Assembly (NCBI GenBank): GCA_036936605.1
Contig: JAUPFV010000002.1
Coordinates: 161,130,813 to 161,194,812 of the forward strand
Source of the DNA: Limnanthes douglasii subsp. nivea
Lineage: Eukaryota > Streptophyta > Magnoliopsida > Brassicales > Limnanthaceae
Direction of reading: 5' to 3'
DNA: 64,000 nt
Below the pieces are notes generated by a model. The model was not told the DNA's origin. It made no database searches and saw only the letters and a program-made list of their open reading frames with translations. The translations under genes were made by a program, and so were the position numbers. Positions 1 to 12,239 of the stretch are shown piece by piece. Position 1 is the stretch's first letter, and every line of letters begins with the position of its first letter.

Positions 1-2690
1 TGAGAAGTATTGAGCTCTTCTATTTCTTTTCGGTGCACTAATCTGAGGTGATTCTTGATATAGATGAGCCTTTTGATGAATTTAGATATGGCCAATTGAA
101 ATCCATGAAATTGTTTTTTCACGAGTCCACCAAAGATTTCCCTCATTCTTTTTTCGGGAGCAACAATTTTCTTATAGCGAACCATCTCATTTTCCATATG
201 CTCTAGCTGACTTCGAGAAGATTTGATTTCTTGGGTTAATTTTTGTGTTGCATCACCAAGATTGGCAAAGGGTTGAAGAACAAGCACAACTTCTTGTGAT
301 GGATTTTTGGCATGAAAGACCATTGGACCAGGAACATGTATTAGATCACAGAAGGATGGAGGCAAAGAGAACTCTGGTGAAGTTGTTTCGAGAAGAACAT
401 GAGCAAACCTTTTACCATAATTTTTGAGTTGGTACTCAAGTTCTTGAACAAATGGATATTCATCTCTGACGAGCTCTTGAGATTGATCAAAGTTGCAAAG
501 TTATCATCACATCGATCATTGTCTGCAACAGTCTCTCCTTGCTGAGCGCCTCCTTCTTCAACACCTGCTTCATTTTCTTTTTGTTGATTCTTTACAACAA
601 CAATTTCATCAACACCGAAGGACACCTCTTTAACTATTTATATAACTTTGTTTTGAGGGGTTGTTTTAGTTGTGCTCTTCTTTTTTGTCATGACAACCGT
701 CTTCTTTATTTTTGGAGAAGGCTCAACTTCTTCTCCTTCCTCGATAGTAGGGAGGTTCTTTTTGTTGTTTTTCTCTTCGAATTTGGCAATATTGGAGCTT
801 CTGAAGGGCTAGCACAAGATGTGCTAGCTTCCTTTTTATTCTTTTTTCCATTCCTCTTCTGGGGAAGGGGGTTATCCGATCTATTTTGAACCGGCTGAAA
901 GACTTTACAGTCAAGGGCCACTAGCCTTTTAACAGCATGTAGAGGATTGGGTGGCCCCATTAGATTCTAAGTAAGAGCAGCTCCCACGTTGATTCTCCAC
1001 AGGTGGGTGTTGAGAAAGTTGATAGGTTGAAAGACTGTGTGAAATGCATTACCCCATTCTTTTCCAGCCCAGCCTGCAAGCTTAATAAAAATATATTTGA
1101 CATCTTTCGACGAAGTTTGTAACGCCTCAAAATTTCTGGATGCAACACAAGACTTTATGAGAAATAAGTAGAAAAATATTTGGAGATATAATCCAAATAA
1201 TAAAATAAAAAGACAAACTGTTACTCCTCTAGACGAGGTTCAACTTTGATGGGTTGGATTTTGAAATCTCTTTACCATTTTCCCAAGCTCCTGAGATGAA
1301 GACAAATCTTTGTTTCCAAAAGTTTTATGCCTCCAACAAATCATAGATGATCTTCAAGTCATCATCCAATGTTAGATAATAAAATGGAAGTATCGGTCCC
1401 TTCGATAATTTGGTCAACGAGATGAAGTCCTCGATACATAGGGGAATTTTGGCCAATCGAGAAGCCATAATCACAGAGAGAAAAGTGAACCATTGATTGG
1501 ATGTCACCTGAGTTGGGCACAGATCTAGAATCTCAAAATATTCAACTATCATGGGGTAAACCACCAGTTCACCTTTTTTGCAGTAAAAAAGGGTTTCTAT
1601 TTCTTTGGGTAGACAAAGTATAATGTTGTCCCTCATTCCCCATTGTTTTTTGAGCTTATCTGCTTGTCTCTTTTGGTAATATGTGTAAGCAACATTATTT
1701 AAATCCAAGATATATTATGCATCGAGAGGCTTTAGGTTTTCGCTGACTAATGCGGCCAGCTCGTCGGAAAGCTTCATAAGAGATTTATTTTTTCTTATCC
1801 TAGGTGTTTTTGCCTTCAAAACATATTTCACTATTTCACTGTATGTTTCCTTCAAACATCTTCTTCTATATCAGCTTCGATATTTGATTATGTGGCTTCA
1901 GAATCCATTTCCTTCTTGGGTGCCTCATCCACAAGTCAAGGTGCGTTACTTCAGGGATTTCGTTGAGACTTTGTTGTTGTCTCGATAATTTCCCTCAGGA
2001 GAGGAGAAAATGTTGGTGGATTTGAGACGGGATCAACATCGTCACCCGTGGCTATAAAGGTTTTTCTTTTTAGGGTTTCAGGAAGCTGAGTTTTTGTATA
2101 AACTAAAAAGGTTTCCTTGCGTATTGGACGGGGGGGGGGGTCAGAATTAACCTGAGAAAGAGTTTCCTCTGATCTTCCTGAAGAAGATTTATTTTGGGTT
2201 ACATTGTGATTGATTCGAGGATTTGAGTTTGCGGAATGAATTCGAGGTGATTATCTACTTAGAGGGGGTGAAATTCAAGGTGTCTTTGGTGTCTGAGTTT
2301 TGGATGGATGACTCTCTTCTGGAAGACAAGAATTTGAAAAGGAAATAGGATTTTTGTTTGGATTGAAGTTACCGTAGTATATTGTCTCGGTGGACAAACT
2401 ACGAGAAGCATTTCTTATCAGTCCAGCTGATCTATATTCATCTGTCCATTCGCTTATGCAGAAGTACTCGTATGATTCGAAGTGAGATTTTTGTTTATCT
2501 AGGGAAGATGAATTTAAGGGCCTTTTGGATTTTAGCTTTTAGCTTTTTGAGTTTTGGATGTTTTCTCATAAACAAACTTGAAAGGCAGGAGAAGAATTAG
2601 TGTTTTCTGGTGAAGGTAGCTTAAGGGTTAAAGATTCAGATTAAGGTAGCAAATGAACTCTCTCTCTCTTTCTCTCTCTAAACAATGTTG
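1..2690 (-). pseudogene. T1 antisense ORF (aORF), gypsy-type transposon domain plus coiled coil, partial
   Basis: On the minus strand this reads as the aORF seen in five other Tat copies here. The N-terminal part (about 2560-2340) holds a YEYFC..EYRSAGLI motif matching T7. The central domain (1708-1325) contains QWGMRD, VEYFEILDLCP, NQWFTFLSVIMASRL and LPFYYLTLDDDLKI, which I recognise as the plant putative gypsy type transposon domain (Pfam Transposase_28). It continues past one TAA into FWKQRFVFISGAWENGKE. After an intron (1136-1224) come KFEAL, GKEWGN, a basic stretch and a coiled coil with a YIKNHL motif near 30. The C-terminus runs off the window. Damage is mainly isolated stops. The biochemical role is unknown; pol would lie left of the window on the + strand. 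Confidence 0.72.
1136..1224 (-). other. Candidate spliceosomal intron in T1 aORF (89 bp)
   Basis: Read on the minus strand, the segment starts GTAACAG and ends GCATCCAG, and is T-rich between. Coding similarity to T7 stops at the donor (after SKLNLV.R) and resumes right after the acceptor with KFEAL, exactly where T6 and T7 have introns of 87 and 90 bp. Position, length and border dinucleotides agree. Splicing itself is inferred. Confidence 0.65.
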
Positions 2691-2715
2691 TGAAGTAAAG
2701 TGAGGCATAGAAGTG

Positions 2716-2723
2716 TATTTATA
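2716..2723 (-). promoter_or_regulatory. TATA box upstream of T1 aORF
   Basis: The minus strand reads TATAAATA here, just upstream of the aORF and followed by a CT/GA-rich leader (2650-2690). A TATA box in the same relative position occurs in T4 (both copies), T5, T6, T7 and T10. Confidence 0.5.
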
Positions 2724-2808
2724 AGAAACGTTGAGGGAGAGGGAAGTGAAAGAGGTGGACAAAGAAATTGGACAGTATTACAAAAGATTGCGTAAAACAA
2801 AATTGACA

Positions 2809-2824
2809 CCTATCATATGATAGG
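2809..2824. repeat. Perfect 16-bp palindrome
   Basis: CCTATCATATGATAGG reads the same on both strands. It lies between the aORF promoter and the 3' LTR of T1. No function can be assigned. Confidence 0.6.
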
Positions 2825-3065
2825 TCTAGTGGCAGACCTAGTGCATAGGACATCATAACCTATTTGATCTCTACTTCGAACAATTATGACCGCTAGAAGG
2901 AAATGACTGCATATGAAAAAAATACGAGGCATTGAGTCAGAAATATGAAAACAATAAGATTGAAGCAACTCAAACCCTGGATAAAGGGATTTTTCTCTAC
3001 CTGTAAAAATTTCCAAAGCAAATTAGTTCCTATTCATTGACTTTCATAAGAACTAAGAGAGCTAC

Positions 3066-3450
3066 TAATAAAGAAATAGAACTTTGAGGATCAAAATCTG
3101 AATAAATAAAACCTTGTATGATAAACTTTATAATTATAGGAGGGATCCAAAGCTTTATGAATTGGTGAGGGACTAATGTGTAATTAGACCTTTTATGTAA
3201 CCGATTCTGTTATGCTTAAGTCCTTGTGCCTATATATAACGGCCAGGGCTAAACTGAGAAAGGATCTGAATTTTGAGATAAACTACTCTCACTTATTGAC
3301 TTTCTCTCTCTAGAAACTACTTCTCCCAAAATCTCTATACTTCTCTTTACTTACTCGATTTTACTCTACACACCATATAAAATTATCACCATACTTTAAT
3401 TACTTTATTAAGTTTTTTATGTTTGTGTATTATATTATTAATATTATGTA
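3066..3450 (+). repeat. T1 3' LTR (approximate ends)
   Basis: The segment resembles the T7 and T8 LTRs in order: a start containing TTTGAGGATCAAA, then GGGACTAATGTGTAATT, then a CTATATATAAC TATA box near 3230, GGCCAGGGCTAAACTGAG, and a pyrimidine-rich stretch with CTTTCTCTCTCTAGAAAC. It lies downstream of the antisense ORF, where a + strand element would have its 3' LTR. Both ends are blurred by divergence; no target duplication was found. Confidence 0.5.
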
Positions 3451-4337
3451 TGTTGGATACGTTTCTGAGTTTCTTATTCCTCAAAATATGTAAAACTTCA
3501 CATGGATGAGGACCAATCATACACAATTTCATAGCAAATGTTTATAGTGAATTTTAACTTTCTCTCTCCATGACATCTTTCTAAAGATTCTGTATGCTCA
3601 TGGTTATGATATTTTCATATAACTTGTAGAGTTCTTAAACCAATTTTATCTTTAACGAGATAAAACCTAGGTCTAAACGGGAATTCAATTTTTATATGTT
3701 TTTTCATCTCTTAACATTCTGTTTTTAGGTTGTTTTCTACACGGTTGAGATTTTTTGCAAGTATATATTAATCTCGAAGTTCTACCAGTCTTTTCGTCAT
3801 CATAAAAACTACTATCTATTGTGTATCTCATACTTTTACCCATATTTTCTATCAATTTTTGAAGTTCATGTTTATTATATTTTGTACTAGTCATGAATGT
3901 GTCATAAATTTCTTTAAGAATATTTGTTTATGTATTGGTTTTGATTATGTACAAATCATAATATACCAATAAAAATTATTTTAATAATCACTAACTTTTA
4001 TAATATGTGCATATCACGAATATGGGTGCCTTGTTTTTCATTACATCGATATAACATATCGAAACTGTTTTTCAAATATGAAAACAACAATGGACGAGAA
4101 TGATAAGTTTTCAACATGTTGCATCAATATAAGTAGTAGAGTGGGACATTCCATGTTGAACCACCACGTTGACAAATACATCAACAATGACAACAATATC
4201 GATGCATGTCGACATAAGTAGCATAATATAGAATCTATGTCGACACACTACATCGACGTGTAAGGGCATGTCGACGTGACAATGCGATATTGAATGATAA
4301 ATAAGGATCCAATATCATATTTATATGTTAGCATGTT
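3451..4337. other. AT-rich stretch without recognisable gene
   Basis: No coding similarity to any element family in this window is visible. The part from about 4130 to 4280 repeats short GTCGACAT/CATCGAC motifs. A 69-codon minus-strand frame (3685-3894) has no recognisable domain. This is probably eroded repeat DNA. Confidence 0.4.
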
Positions 4338-4637
4338 TGATAAGGTCGGATAATTTTGATACTACCCCTTATATCAATCCGAAGGGCAGTTCAGAGAAAA
4401 CCAGTACCATATCCAACCGAACATGATAAATTAGTGAACATGACCCAAGCCCACAATCCGACCCGAAATACCCATGGGTCATTAATTAAGTACAAATACT
4501 CCAACTACTTTCATTATTAAGGGTAATCAAAATTTATTGCTAGTACACACCTTAATTATCTTTCTACATTTCACCTTAAATATTAAATTTCCAAAACACT
4601 TTAAAAAATTACCCTCGATAAAAAATAATCCCCACCA
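4338..4637 (+). repeat. Solo LTR, Tat family (T3 type), with target site duplication
   Basis: It starts TGATAAGGTCGGAT and ends AATAATCCCCACCA, matching the T3 LTR (15014-15370) along its length, including ATGGGTCATTAATTAAGTA and the TACAAATACTCC TATA region. No PBS or polypurine tract adjoins it. It is flanked by perfect 5-bp direct repeats ATGTT (4333-4337 and 4638-4642). That is the signature of one insertion followed by LTR-LTR recombination. Confidence 0.88.
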
Positions 4638-4810
4638 ATGTTAGTTCATATCTTTGTTACCGACTTGAACTATAAACCTAGTTTCATGATTTTTTAAAAC
4701 TAGACTTGAACTATAAACTACACTAGACATTAAAATATACCTCTATTTGTGATTCAACGACCACCCTTAACCTCAATTTGATTACTTCTTATGATAATTC
4801 TTCTATTTTT

Positions 4811-4844
<34 letters not shown>

Positions 4845-5599
4845 TTTTTTGTTTTCATTTTGATGTTTTTTAATTATTTATTTTGGTTTTGAGTACATAT
4901 AGTATAGTTCGGTTGTTATGGGTTATATTATGTGTTCGTTAACTTCATACGAGTTGCATGATATTATCAATTAACTATAATTTGAATGAGCAATTGGTCT
5001 TTTCCATACTTGGAGAAAAATGCTCCTGCCAAAATACGCGGTCTATATGAGTCTAGAGGCAATATTTAGCGTTTACACCAAACAAATATTTTTGTTTCAA
5101 AGCATCCTTCTAAAAATAGCTAAACTCAAGGTATGATGATGTTATTTTATAAGATAAACTTTAAAATTTAAATTTATAACTATCTAACTATTTTAGCTAA
5201 AGATGAAAGAGGAGGGTCATTTTAAGTAGCATAAAAATGAGTTTAATATGTGACGTAAAATAATATTTATGCTAGGTATTTTTATTAAAACCTCCTTATA
5301 GCTAGACTAATGTATATGTTTTTAGATTTTTTATAAGACTAGATATAAAAGATAATTTTTATTTTATTAGTCAATTATAAAGAGTGAATTTATCGCTAGC
5401 AAAATAAATAAATAAATTTTCTTTGTAGCATACAAATATTTTAAATTATATATTTTTATATATAATTATAATTAAATAATATAAAAGTTCACTGATAATA
5501 TGGAGTGTGATGTATGGACTAAATTTGATGATTAAAATCTGATTTGATCCTAGTTACAATTATTAATCTTTTGTTGAGTTTAATGTGAATGCTTTTATA
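4638..5599. other. AT-rich intergenic stretch
   Basis: No coding or LTR similarity is visible. It holds one microsatellite (4812-4844 lies in it) and otherwise simple AT-rich sequence. Confidence 0.4.
4812..4844. repeat. Compound (AT)n(GA)n microsatellite
   Basis: About ten AT units are followed directly by seven GA units. Confidence 0.9.
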
Positions 5600-7950
5600 T
5601 ATTTTATTATGTGTCAAGTTATATTCTTCATTGTTCGTGTTGAATCCTTCGTATTTTAAACATATCCAACTTTATTAAATCTTACACGGGTAAAATATCA
5701 TTTTATCCGTCAAACAAAACTAAGTATAAAAGCTAAAATTGTCAAATCTCTCATATTTTTGTTTTTCTTAACTTTATAAACTTTAATAATAACAAACTCA
5801 ATTCCAATTTTGTTGAGTTTTTTTTTTCAAATCGAAATGGAATATCTTGTTTTAAGTAAATTATATTATTTACATATATTTATTAGTGTTAGTAGGTAAG
5901 AATTTTTATGTTTATAAACTATAAAAAATGACAAAAAGTTTGATTGGTTTTTTATTTTTAAGTAATTCCAATCCATTTGGGCTTGTAGTTATGTGTTATG
6001 TATTGTTTGATTTATGACTGGATCGTGTAGGACATTTTAATTCATGAATTTTAAGTTGGTTATGAAATTAAGATTATTGTTGTGTTGTTTATGGATAATT
6101 TTATTTTTGTAGGTTTGTTCAGATTTCGACATAGTGGGTTCGAATATATTTTTTAATTTTGCCCTAATAGGTTGGAAAAAATTGTAAACAAAATCAACCT
6201 TAAAAAAAGATGACTAATTATACCTCATCGGGTAAGATATTGTTGTTATTTTTTACAAATCATTTCGACCCTTCATGTAGGAATCAATTATTATTTTACA
6301 AATGATTACACCTCTCGTATTAGAATTAGTTGTCTTTCCATGGTGATTCTTTTTACAACTAATCCCGACCAATTAGGGTGAAATAGTTATCTAAGAACTA
6401 CTAATTATGTCCTTTTGGGGCAATTGTTTTAAAAGGTCGGATTCTTGTCTAGTACACATATAGTTTTTCCTATTTGGTCAAACTACACTCTCTAAACATG
6501 ATAATTTACTCTTATATGTTTTGATTGTAGGTTGTTATATTTTTTTGGGTTTAATTCAATTTTTTCATCATTTATGGTTGAGAACTTGAAGTTTTTGGGG
6601 TTTGATTATATTTTTGGTTTTTCAGTTAAGTCTTAGTTCCAGCGTTGAATGATTTTGTGATTGTTGAATATGAAAGTTAAAGAGGTCAATGACATACATT
6701 TATATATTAGGTAAATCATTGAGGTCGAAATGATAAAGTCATGTTGGTGAAATAAAATCCGATTTTTAGATTAGGGAATTAACATGACTAATGACGGATT
6801 TAACATATCATAATAACAAAATAGCTAGTTGAATCCCTTATAAGTCTTGTTAAATCTCTCATCTAAAAATTATAAAAAAAAGACAATATTGATGAGTTCG
6901 GGAAACTTCAACCACAACCCACTGCATAATCCGGACAAGGGTAATTCCGAAAATGACACACCACTAAAAATCCGGACAAGACAAAAGTAAAACACCTTTG
7001 ACTAAGCTATTTGTTAATCTACTTAAATAACTAATGGGTCCTTAAACTCAAACCGGTTTCATAACTTGACCCGTAAGCCCATGGATCAGGAATTAAGAGT
7101 ATAAATACCTCAACCACTCTCATTAATGAGGGTGATCAACATTTAATACAAGCAGACTGCTTAACTATCTAACTACTCTCCACACTAAACACTTTAAACT
7201 TCACAAAACACTTTACCAAACTACCTTCAGCCCAAAATAAATCAAACCAAATACAACTTTACTATTTTGTTTTTAAGGACTTATTTAGTTTATAAACTCA
7301 TGCCATTAGCCTTCTAAACTCCTCACATTGAACAAACACAATATTAATAAAACTTGAACCAAAATTATTCAACATTTTAACTTGAATAAAAAACATAAAA
7401 ATAATCTAAAAACTTCAAGATCTCAATCATTATGTAAAAATAATTGATTCGAATATGAGGGAAAAATTCAATTCTAATCCCCAAAATCGAAAGCCTACCC
7501 GTAAAGTATATATTAGTAAACTAACATGTTTAGAGAGTGAATTTTGACTAAAATCAAGAAAAAAATATAAAAAGATTTTTATAGTTTTTTTTTGTGTCGG
7601 AAGTTAACCTTTTTTTAATCCCGACCCAAATGAGTGTAATTAATTATAAACTAAAAAAATATTTTCACCTCTTATATAAAGATAACTAGTTACTACAGAA
7701 TCAGTGGAATTAATTGTAAACAACTAATTTCTATATGAAGGGCATAATGAGTTGTCAAACAAAAATAACTAATTATGCCATTTGTGGTTAATTGTTAAAA
7801 AAACATGAATCCAAAAAATACAAATAAATTGTTCTCACGAACAGCAAGCCAGTAACAATCTTGTTTCTTTACATATATTTTGTTAATGGATAAAATAATA
7901 GTTGATTACATGAGCGATTTAACAAAAACATGAAGAATGTAACACGAATG
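5600..7950. repeat. Diverged long inverted repeat split by a solo LTR
   Basis: The reverse complement of about 7440-7560 aligns with 6480-6600; a shared core is ACTCTCTAAACATG (plus strand near 6491, inverted near 7526), followed on both arms by GTAGG and a related ATT-rich stretch. A second inverted match pairs a TTCGTGTT...ATTTTATCC block near 5635-5705 with the complement of about 7885-7955. Removing the younger solo LTR (6890-7249) brings the arms about 480 bp apart. It could be a foldback or terminal-inverted-repeat DNA element. No terminal duplication or transposase was found. Confidence 0.4.
6890..7249 (+). repeat. Solo LTR, Tat family (T10 type), with near-perfect TSD
   Basis: It starts TGATGAGTTCGGG and ends AAATAAATCAAACCA. 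It matches the T10 LTRs, including the repeated TCCGGACAAG motifs, ACACCTTTGACTAAGCTA, CCCATGGATCA and a TATAAATACC box. Flanks are AATAT (6885-6889) and AATAC (7250-7254), a 5-bp duplication with one change. There is no PBS to its right, so it is a solo LTR, inserted inside the inverted repeat described separately. Confidence 0.85.
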
Positions 7951-8362
7951 ATGCAGATAATAACTTTAGTCTTTATTATAATAATCATACATGCAAGTAC
8001 GTTCTAAATTGAATTATCTCATATATTTACAATATTCTAAATTTGAATGACATCTAACATGGTAACGGTGAAATGTGTATGCTATATTACCCCTCTTGTT
8101 ATTGAGTTGTGACTTGATAATCAAGTTTGGAATTAATAGAAAAAAAATCGTGTAACGACATGTACAAAAGATTTAATGTAAATATTTTATAAATATGTAT
8201 AATCTCTTTATTTACCACAAAAATATATTATGTTATTATAAATAAAAGATCACTATCATGTATAAATAATTTTATGAATAATATATACTATATTTTACAC
8301 ATTCTTTATCATTTTATAGTAATCTAGGTTTCAAATCTATTTAACCAGAATGTTTTGTATCA
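7951..8362 (+). repeat. Probable T2 5' LTR, start not resolved
   Basis: The sequence just before the T2 primer binding site ends TTTTGTATCA, the same ending as the T7 LTR (TTTGTATCA on its strand). A TATA-like run (TATATACTATATTT) lies near 8282. I could not find the left end, so the start given is arbitrary and may overlap the inverted-repeat arm. Confidence 0.35.
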
Positions 8363-8364
8363 AA

Positions 8365-8382
8365 TTGGCGTGTTTGTGGGAA
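8365..8382 (+). other. T2 primer binding site
   Basis: TTGGCGTGTTTGTGGGAA directly follows the LTR-like end, with the same two-base AA spacer seen in T3 and T10. It shares TTGGCG and TGGGA with their sites. The priming tRNA was not identified. Confidence 0.6.
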
Positions 8383-8399
8383 GCAATTGTTACATGAAT

Positions 8400-10740
8400 A
8401 ATTTTATTTCAAAAATCTGATACGAAAGTAGAAATAAAAATAATGGATGAAAAATTAAACCATAGATCTTGACCCACCCGTTGATGAGTACGCCAAATAA
8501 TTTCAAGCGTTTGGTCATCTGTTTCAATAGGTTCGATAACAGATTTTCAGCATCTAGCACATGACCTGCATAAGCAGCATGCTAACAATTTTAAAATTTT
8601 GCAAGCTATGTTGACCACTCAATTCCCCACGAGTATGATCAATAATCTAACATCCGAAGGATAATTAACAGGATGCAGGTGACAATGTAATGATCTTCAT
8701 GATAGGGATAGGCCACAAAAACATCACCATCATACGCAAGGTTCCCTTCACATGAGTTGGGTTTATGAATATCAAGGATGATTTAGACTGAGGATCATCC
8801 GGTAAGAGTAAAAAGATTCGCCTTAATAGAAGAAACATAATCTGTATATTAAAACAAGTTGATGAAAGAAATGAGGATCGAGTCCAAGAGCTTGGGTCTT
8901 ACGACCATGGGTTTGGTGAAGGGAAAACCTGACTACCAGCAAGCACTATACTCCATAGAAATGGGCAGCAGGCTCCACAAGTGTGACTAATACTTCAACC
9001 AACTTACCTGCAATCTCCTCTAGGGTCCATGTCAACCCATTATCAGGTCTCTCCATATAATGGAGTGCAGCCGAACCTCAAGCAATGTTAGTTGGTGTTC
9101 TAGTTGAACCATTATTAATCCTCTATATATCATGGAGTGCATATGAACCTTCAAAATACTTATTCGAGATGTTAGCTGAACATCAACAAGTTCATATAAA
9201 ACTAGGTATGGTCCATCATGGTTATCAATATACTCTTGCATCGCAAACGGGGTCCAATAGATTCATTACCAAACACTTCCACATGTGCTCCAATCTCATG
9301 ATAACTATGCACCAGTATATCTCAACATGAACGTATAATATATGAAGGCTTCGGTCGTAATAGAGGAAAGTCAGCAGAACCTATCATCATATACATACAT
9401 GTGTAAGTCAAACCATCCATTAAGTTACCCACTAGCTTAACTTAACCCTTACTATGCCTGCTACACTAAGGGTACTAGTCGACACTCCGGAATAAAAATA
9501 GTATAACTCATTCAGCTTATAAATGTTAAGGGTCAAGGTACCATCAATATTACTCATCCATCATAAAAAACAATTACATGACAATCGTTGATGTAAACTA
9601 ATGAGATTGATACATTGATCATACCGGTGGAAATGTAGCTGATTCAAGACCGCAGTCTTTATCACAATCTAGTGGCCCGATGAGAAAAAACTAAGAGCCA
9701 AACAATTCAAAAATTCACTTAATGGGCTAAAACAAAATTGTTGGGCTAATTCAAGTGGTTGCCCTGCTGATTCAAATAGTATGAAGGTGGGCTCAAAATC
9801 AAATCACATTATAATTATTAAAGTGATTGATTAACAGAGTAACAAGAATAATTATTAAAGAGATAATAAAAGGGTTTGAATATTATTAAATGACTTTTAT
9901 AGTAAATCAAATATTTCTATTAAAGTGGTTTAATTAAAGGAGTTACAAAACAACCATTACTTTAACAATTTGGGTTGTTTTAGAAATCTAGAAGTTTTTT
10001 TTTTACATTTATATTATCTTTAATTCTCATTTTGACTCTTTTATACTTGGAGCTCGTCCAATTATAAGTTGGATATTTCATAAGCTTTGTAAAGAAAATT
10101 TGAGATTTTAGAAATATCGTATTATTGTAAGTGTGTATTCTTTGTTCTTAATCGAATAATTGAACTTATCATTATATATCTTGTGACATTCAAACAACTC
10201 GTAGTCGTGGTTCTCATCTTCATAGGTGATGGGTCATGGCTAGAAAAAAAACTGTTCTAATTCGTTCTTGGAGTCATAAAACCAATTTAGTTATCGGGTT
10301 TAGTCGCATTGTTGGTTGGGTGTATATCAATCGATATCATATACGATGATGATGACTTGAGGATTTTTCACTGAACTTTAACAGCCATAAGGTAGATAAA
10401 TATAGTGGAAAATGGTATCCTTAATTTCATATTGAATAATTGAAAAAATAAATTATGTGGTATAGGACATATGACAACATGAAGTGTATGGATTTTTAAT
10501 GACCTTCAGAACCCACCATAATGTATCAAAAGCTTTTGATGTTAAGAATGAACTTCAAAACCTATTTCATTGGTTCTAATATGATAAATGGAGAGGAAAA
10601 CTACATCATTCATTATAAGAAACGACCGAAAGAAATCTTAAAGGAATATACTCAAAGGTTTATGGAAATAAAGAGCATATTACAATACTGTCATGATTTG
10701 GCAGCGCTCACTACATACCAACAAAAGAAATTGTCATGAC
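8400..10740 (+). pseudogene. T2 gag, degenerate
   Basis: This is an old Tat gag remnant, the structural capsid gene. The clearest part is 10521-10739, reading NFKTYFIGSNMI, then HYKKRPKEILKEYTQRFMEIKS and LTTYQQKKL, which matches the C-terminal half of the gag domain in T8 (HFVGSK, IIQCKQDVGEKLKDYSR) and T10. Upstream, 8690-8830 reads as a basic His-rich patch typical of the N-terminal region. A two-copy repeat of about 72 bp (around 9055-9180, each with ATGGAGTGCA) interrupts it. No long frame survives; indels and stops are frequent. Confidence 0.5.
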
Positions 10741-12239
10741 CTTTTTCATATGTCATAATGAAGAAGTATAAAATAAAATTTAAATATTTTTTAAGTAAGT
10801 GGAATGTTATATCAAGGCTGAATATATTTTTAAAGCACAAATTAATAGAGATACAAAAATTCTAATTGTATATCCTTTTTACCATCCTTTGGTGCGACAC
10901 AATGAGTCATGACCATAACACATGTTAGTAGGACTGTTAATGGGCTTACCAACCTGATAACTTGTCCCGTAAAATCCGTCTGAGACCGCCTCGATAATGT
11001 TATCGAGCCGCTTAGAAGTTGAGGTTTGAACTCATACCGATTAGCGGTCCAAACCAATAAGACGAATACAGTATCAATTAAATAATATTTTATTATTTTA
11101 TAAATATTAATGAAAAGAGGAAAAAACTAAGAAGCTAACATATTTTAAGACTAAAATTATAGACTAACCAAACAATTACTTATAAGCTAATAAAAAATAA
11201 GTTGGTGTACCATTTCAAAATATTATGTCTTCATAATTATCTCATTTCATCTTGTAAATGAAGTATGAAGTTCAATATAATTTATGAGGTATCTTAGATA
11301 AGAGTGGATGTTATTGTAGCTAAAGTAAAGTCCAAATATAGAAAAAAAGCTATGAGAGAACCAATCTGTATTGACCTCCCTTTAATGCATTTAATTAGCG
11401 ATTTAATGTAGTCTTGTGCTTCTTGCGTTTGTGTCATAACCTTTTGCGAAATTGGCAACACACATTAGTTGGAGATGCAATGCATAATATAATTCTATTT
11501 TTTACTAATTTTTGGTTAGTTCTTTTATCGTTTGGTTTTATGAAGTTACTACTATAGAATATGATTGAGACATATCAACATAAATGTATACAAGTTTGTG
11601 CAAGTTTCAAATAGCAAAAGGGTAACCATGTAAGGTCCTTACAACAAGAAACTTGGTCATAATGATTTGCAAAAAATATCATGTATCTCACATTAAAAGT
11701 AAGAAAAAAACAAGAAATTTGGCCTTAATGATTGTCAAAAGCACCCTGTATCCCACATTAGAAGGAAGAGAAAGAAAATAAAAAAAACGTAGATATAAAA
11801 TAAAGTATGCTGAATGAAATATAGTGGCGATAACAAGTTTTTTAAGTTTTATAATAACATCATACACTAATCAGTGGGTTATTAGGCTCTACAAGATCAG
11901 GTCCAAAATATGATTAATGAAGGTAAACTGTCGAAGTTTTTTAAGAAAAAAACATAAATAAACCAAGGCATGCATGTATCGATCAATCTTTCACTAAGGC
12001 ACGAGAGACAAACTCTAGAAACCCATGATGAGACAAAAGTCTTGGACAATAATGCGATAATTGTTAAATATTACCAATATATGGACTTGAATACCAACAA
12101 ACAAAGTATCAGAGTCATTGTTGAAGGAGATTCATTCTCACTAGAGACTCAAGAAATCGTCATGTAAATGATCTAGAAATCCAATACCAATGGAAAATAT
12201 CTTCGTATATCTACCGTTATCTTTACCCAATATCAAGGT
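10741..12239. other. T2 gag-to-pol interval, eroded
   Basis: Only faint coding traces remain. Within it 11641-11778 is a two-copy direct repeat of about 70 bp, each copy holding ACAAGAAA-TTGG, AATGATT and a GTATC-CACATTA end. The rest is AT-rich. The protease active-site motif was not found. Confidence 0.35.

Noticed and set aside
2130..2140. Run of eleven G in T1 aORF as a possible quadruplex
   Set aside because: A single G run without further G tracts nearby does not support an intramolecular quadruplex; it may also be a sequencing artefact.
3685..3894. A 69-codon minus-strand frame with Lys-rich sequence
   Set aside because: No domain, no repeat in other copies, AT-rich context; likely chance.
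9032..9330. Overlapping frames on both strands with repeated peptide segments
   Set aside because: The repetition comes from a two-copy DNA repeat of about 72 bp inside T2 gag debris, not from a gene.
11970..12167. A 65-codon plus-strand frame before T2 pol
   Set aside because: It does not match gag, protease or any other element protein here; it may be decayed coding sequence but cannot be supported.
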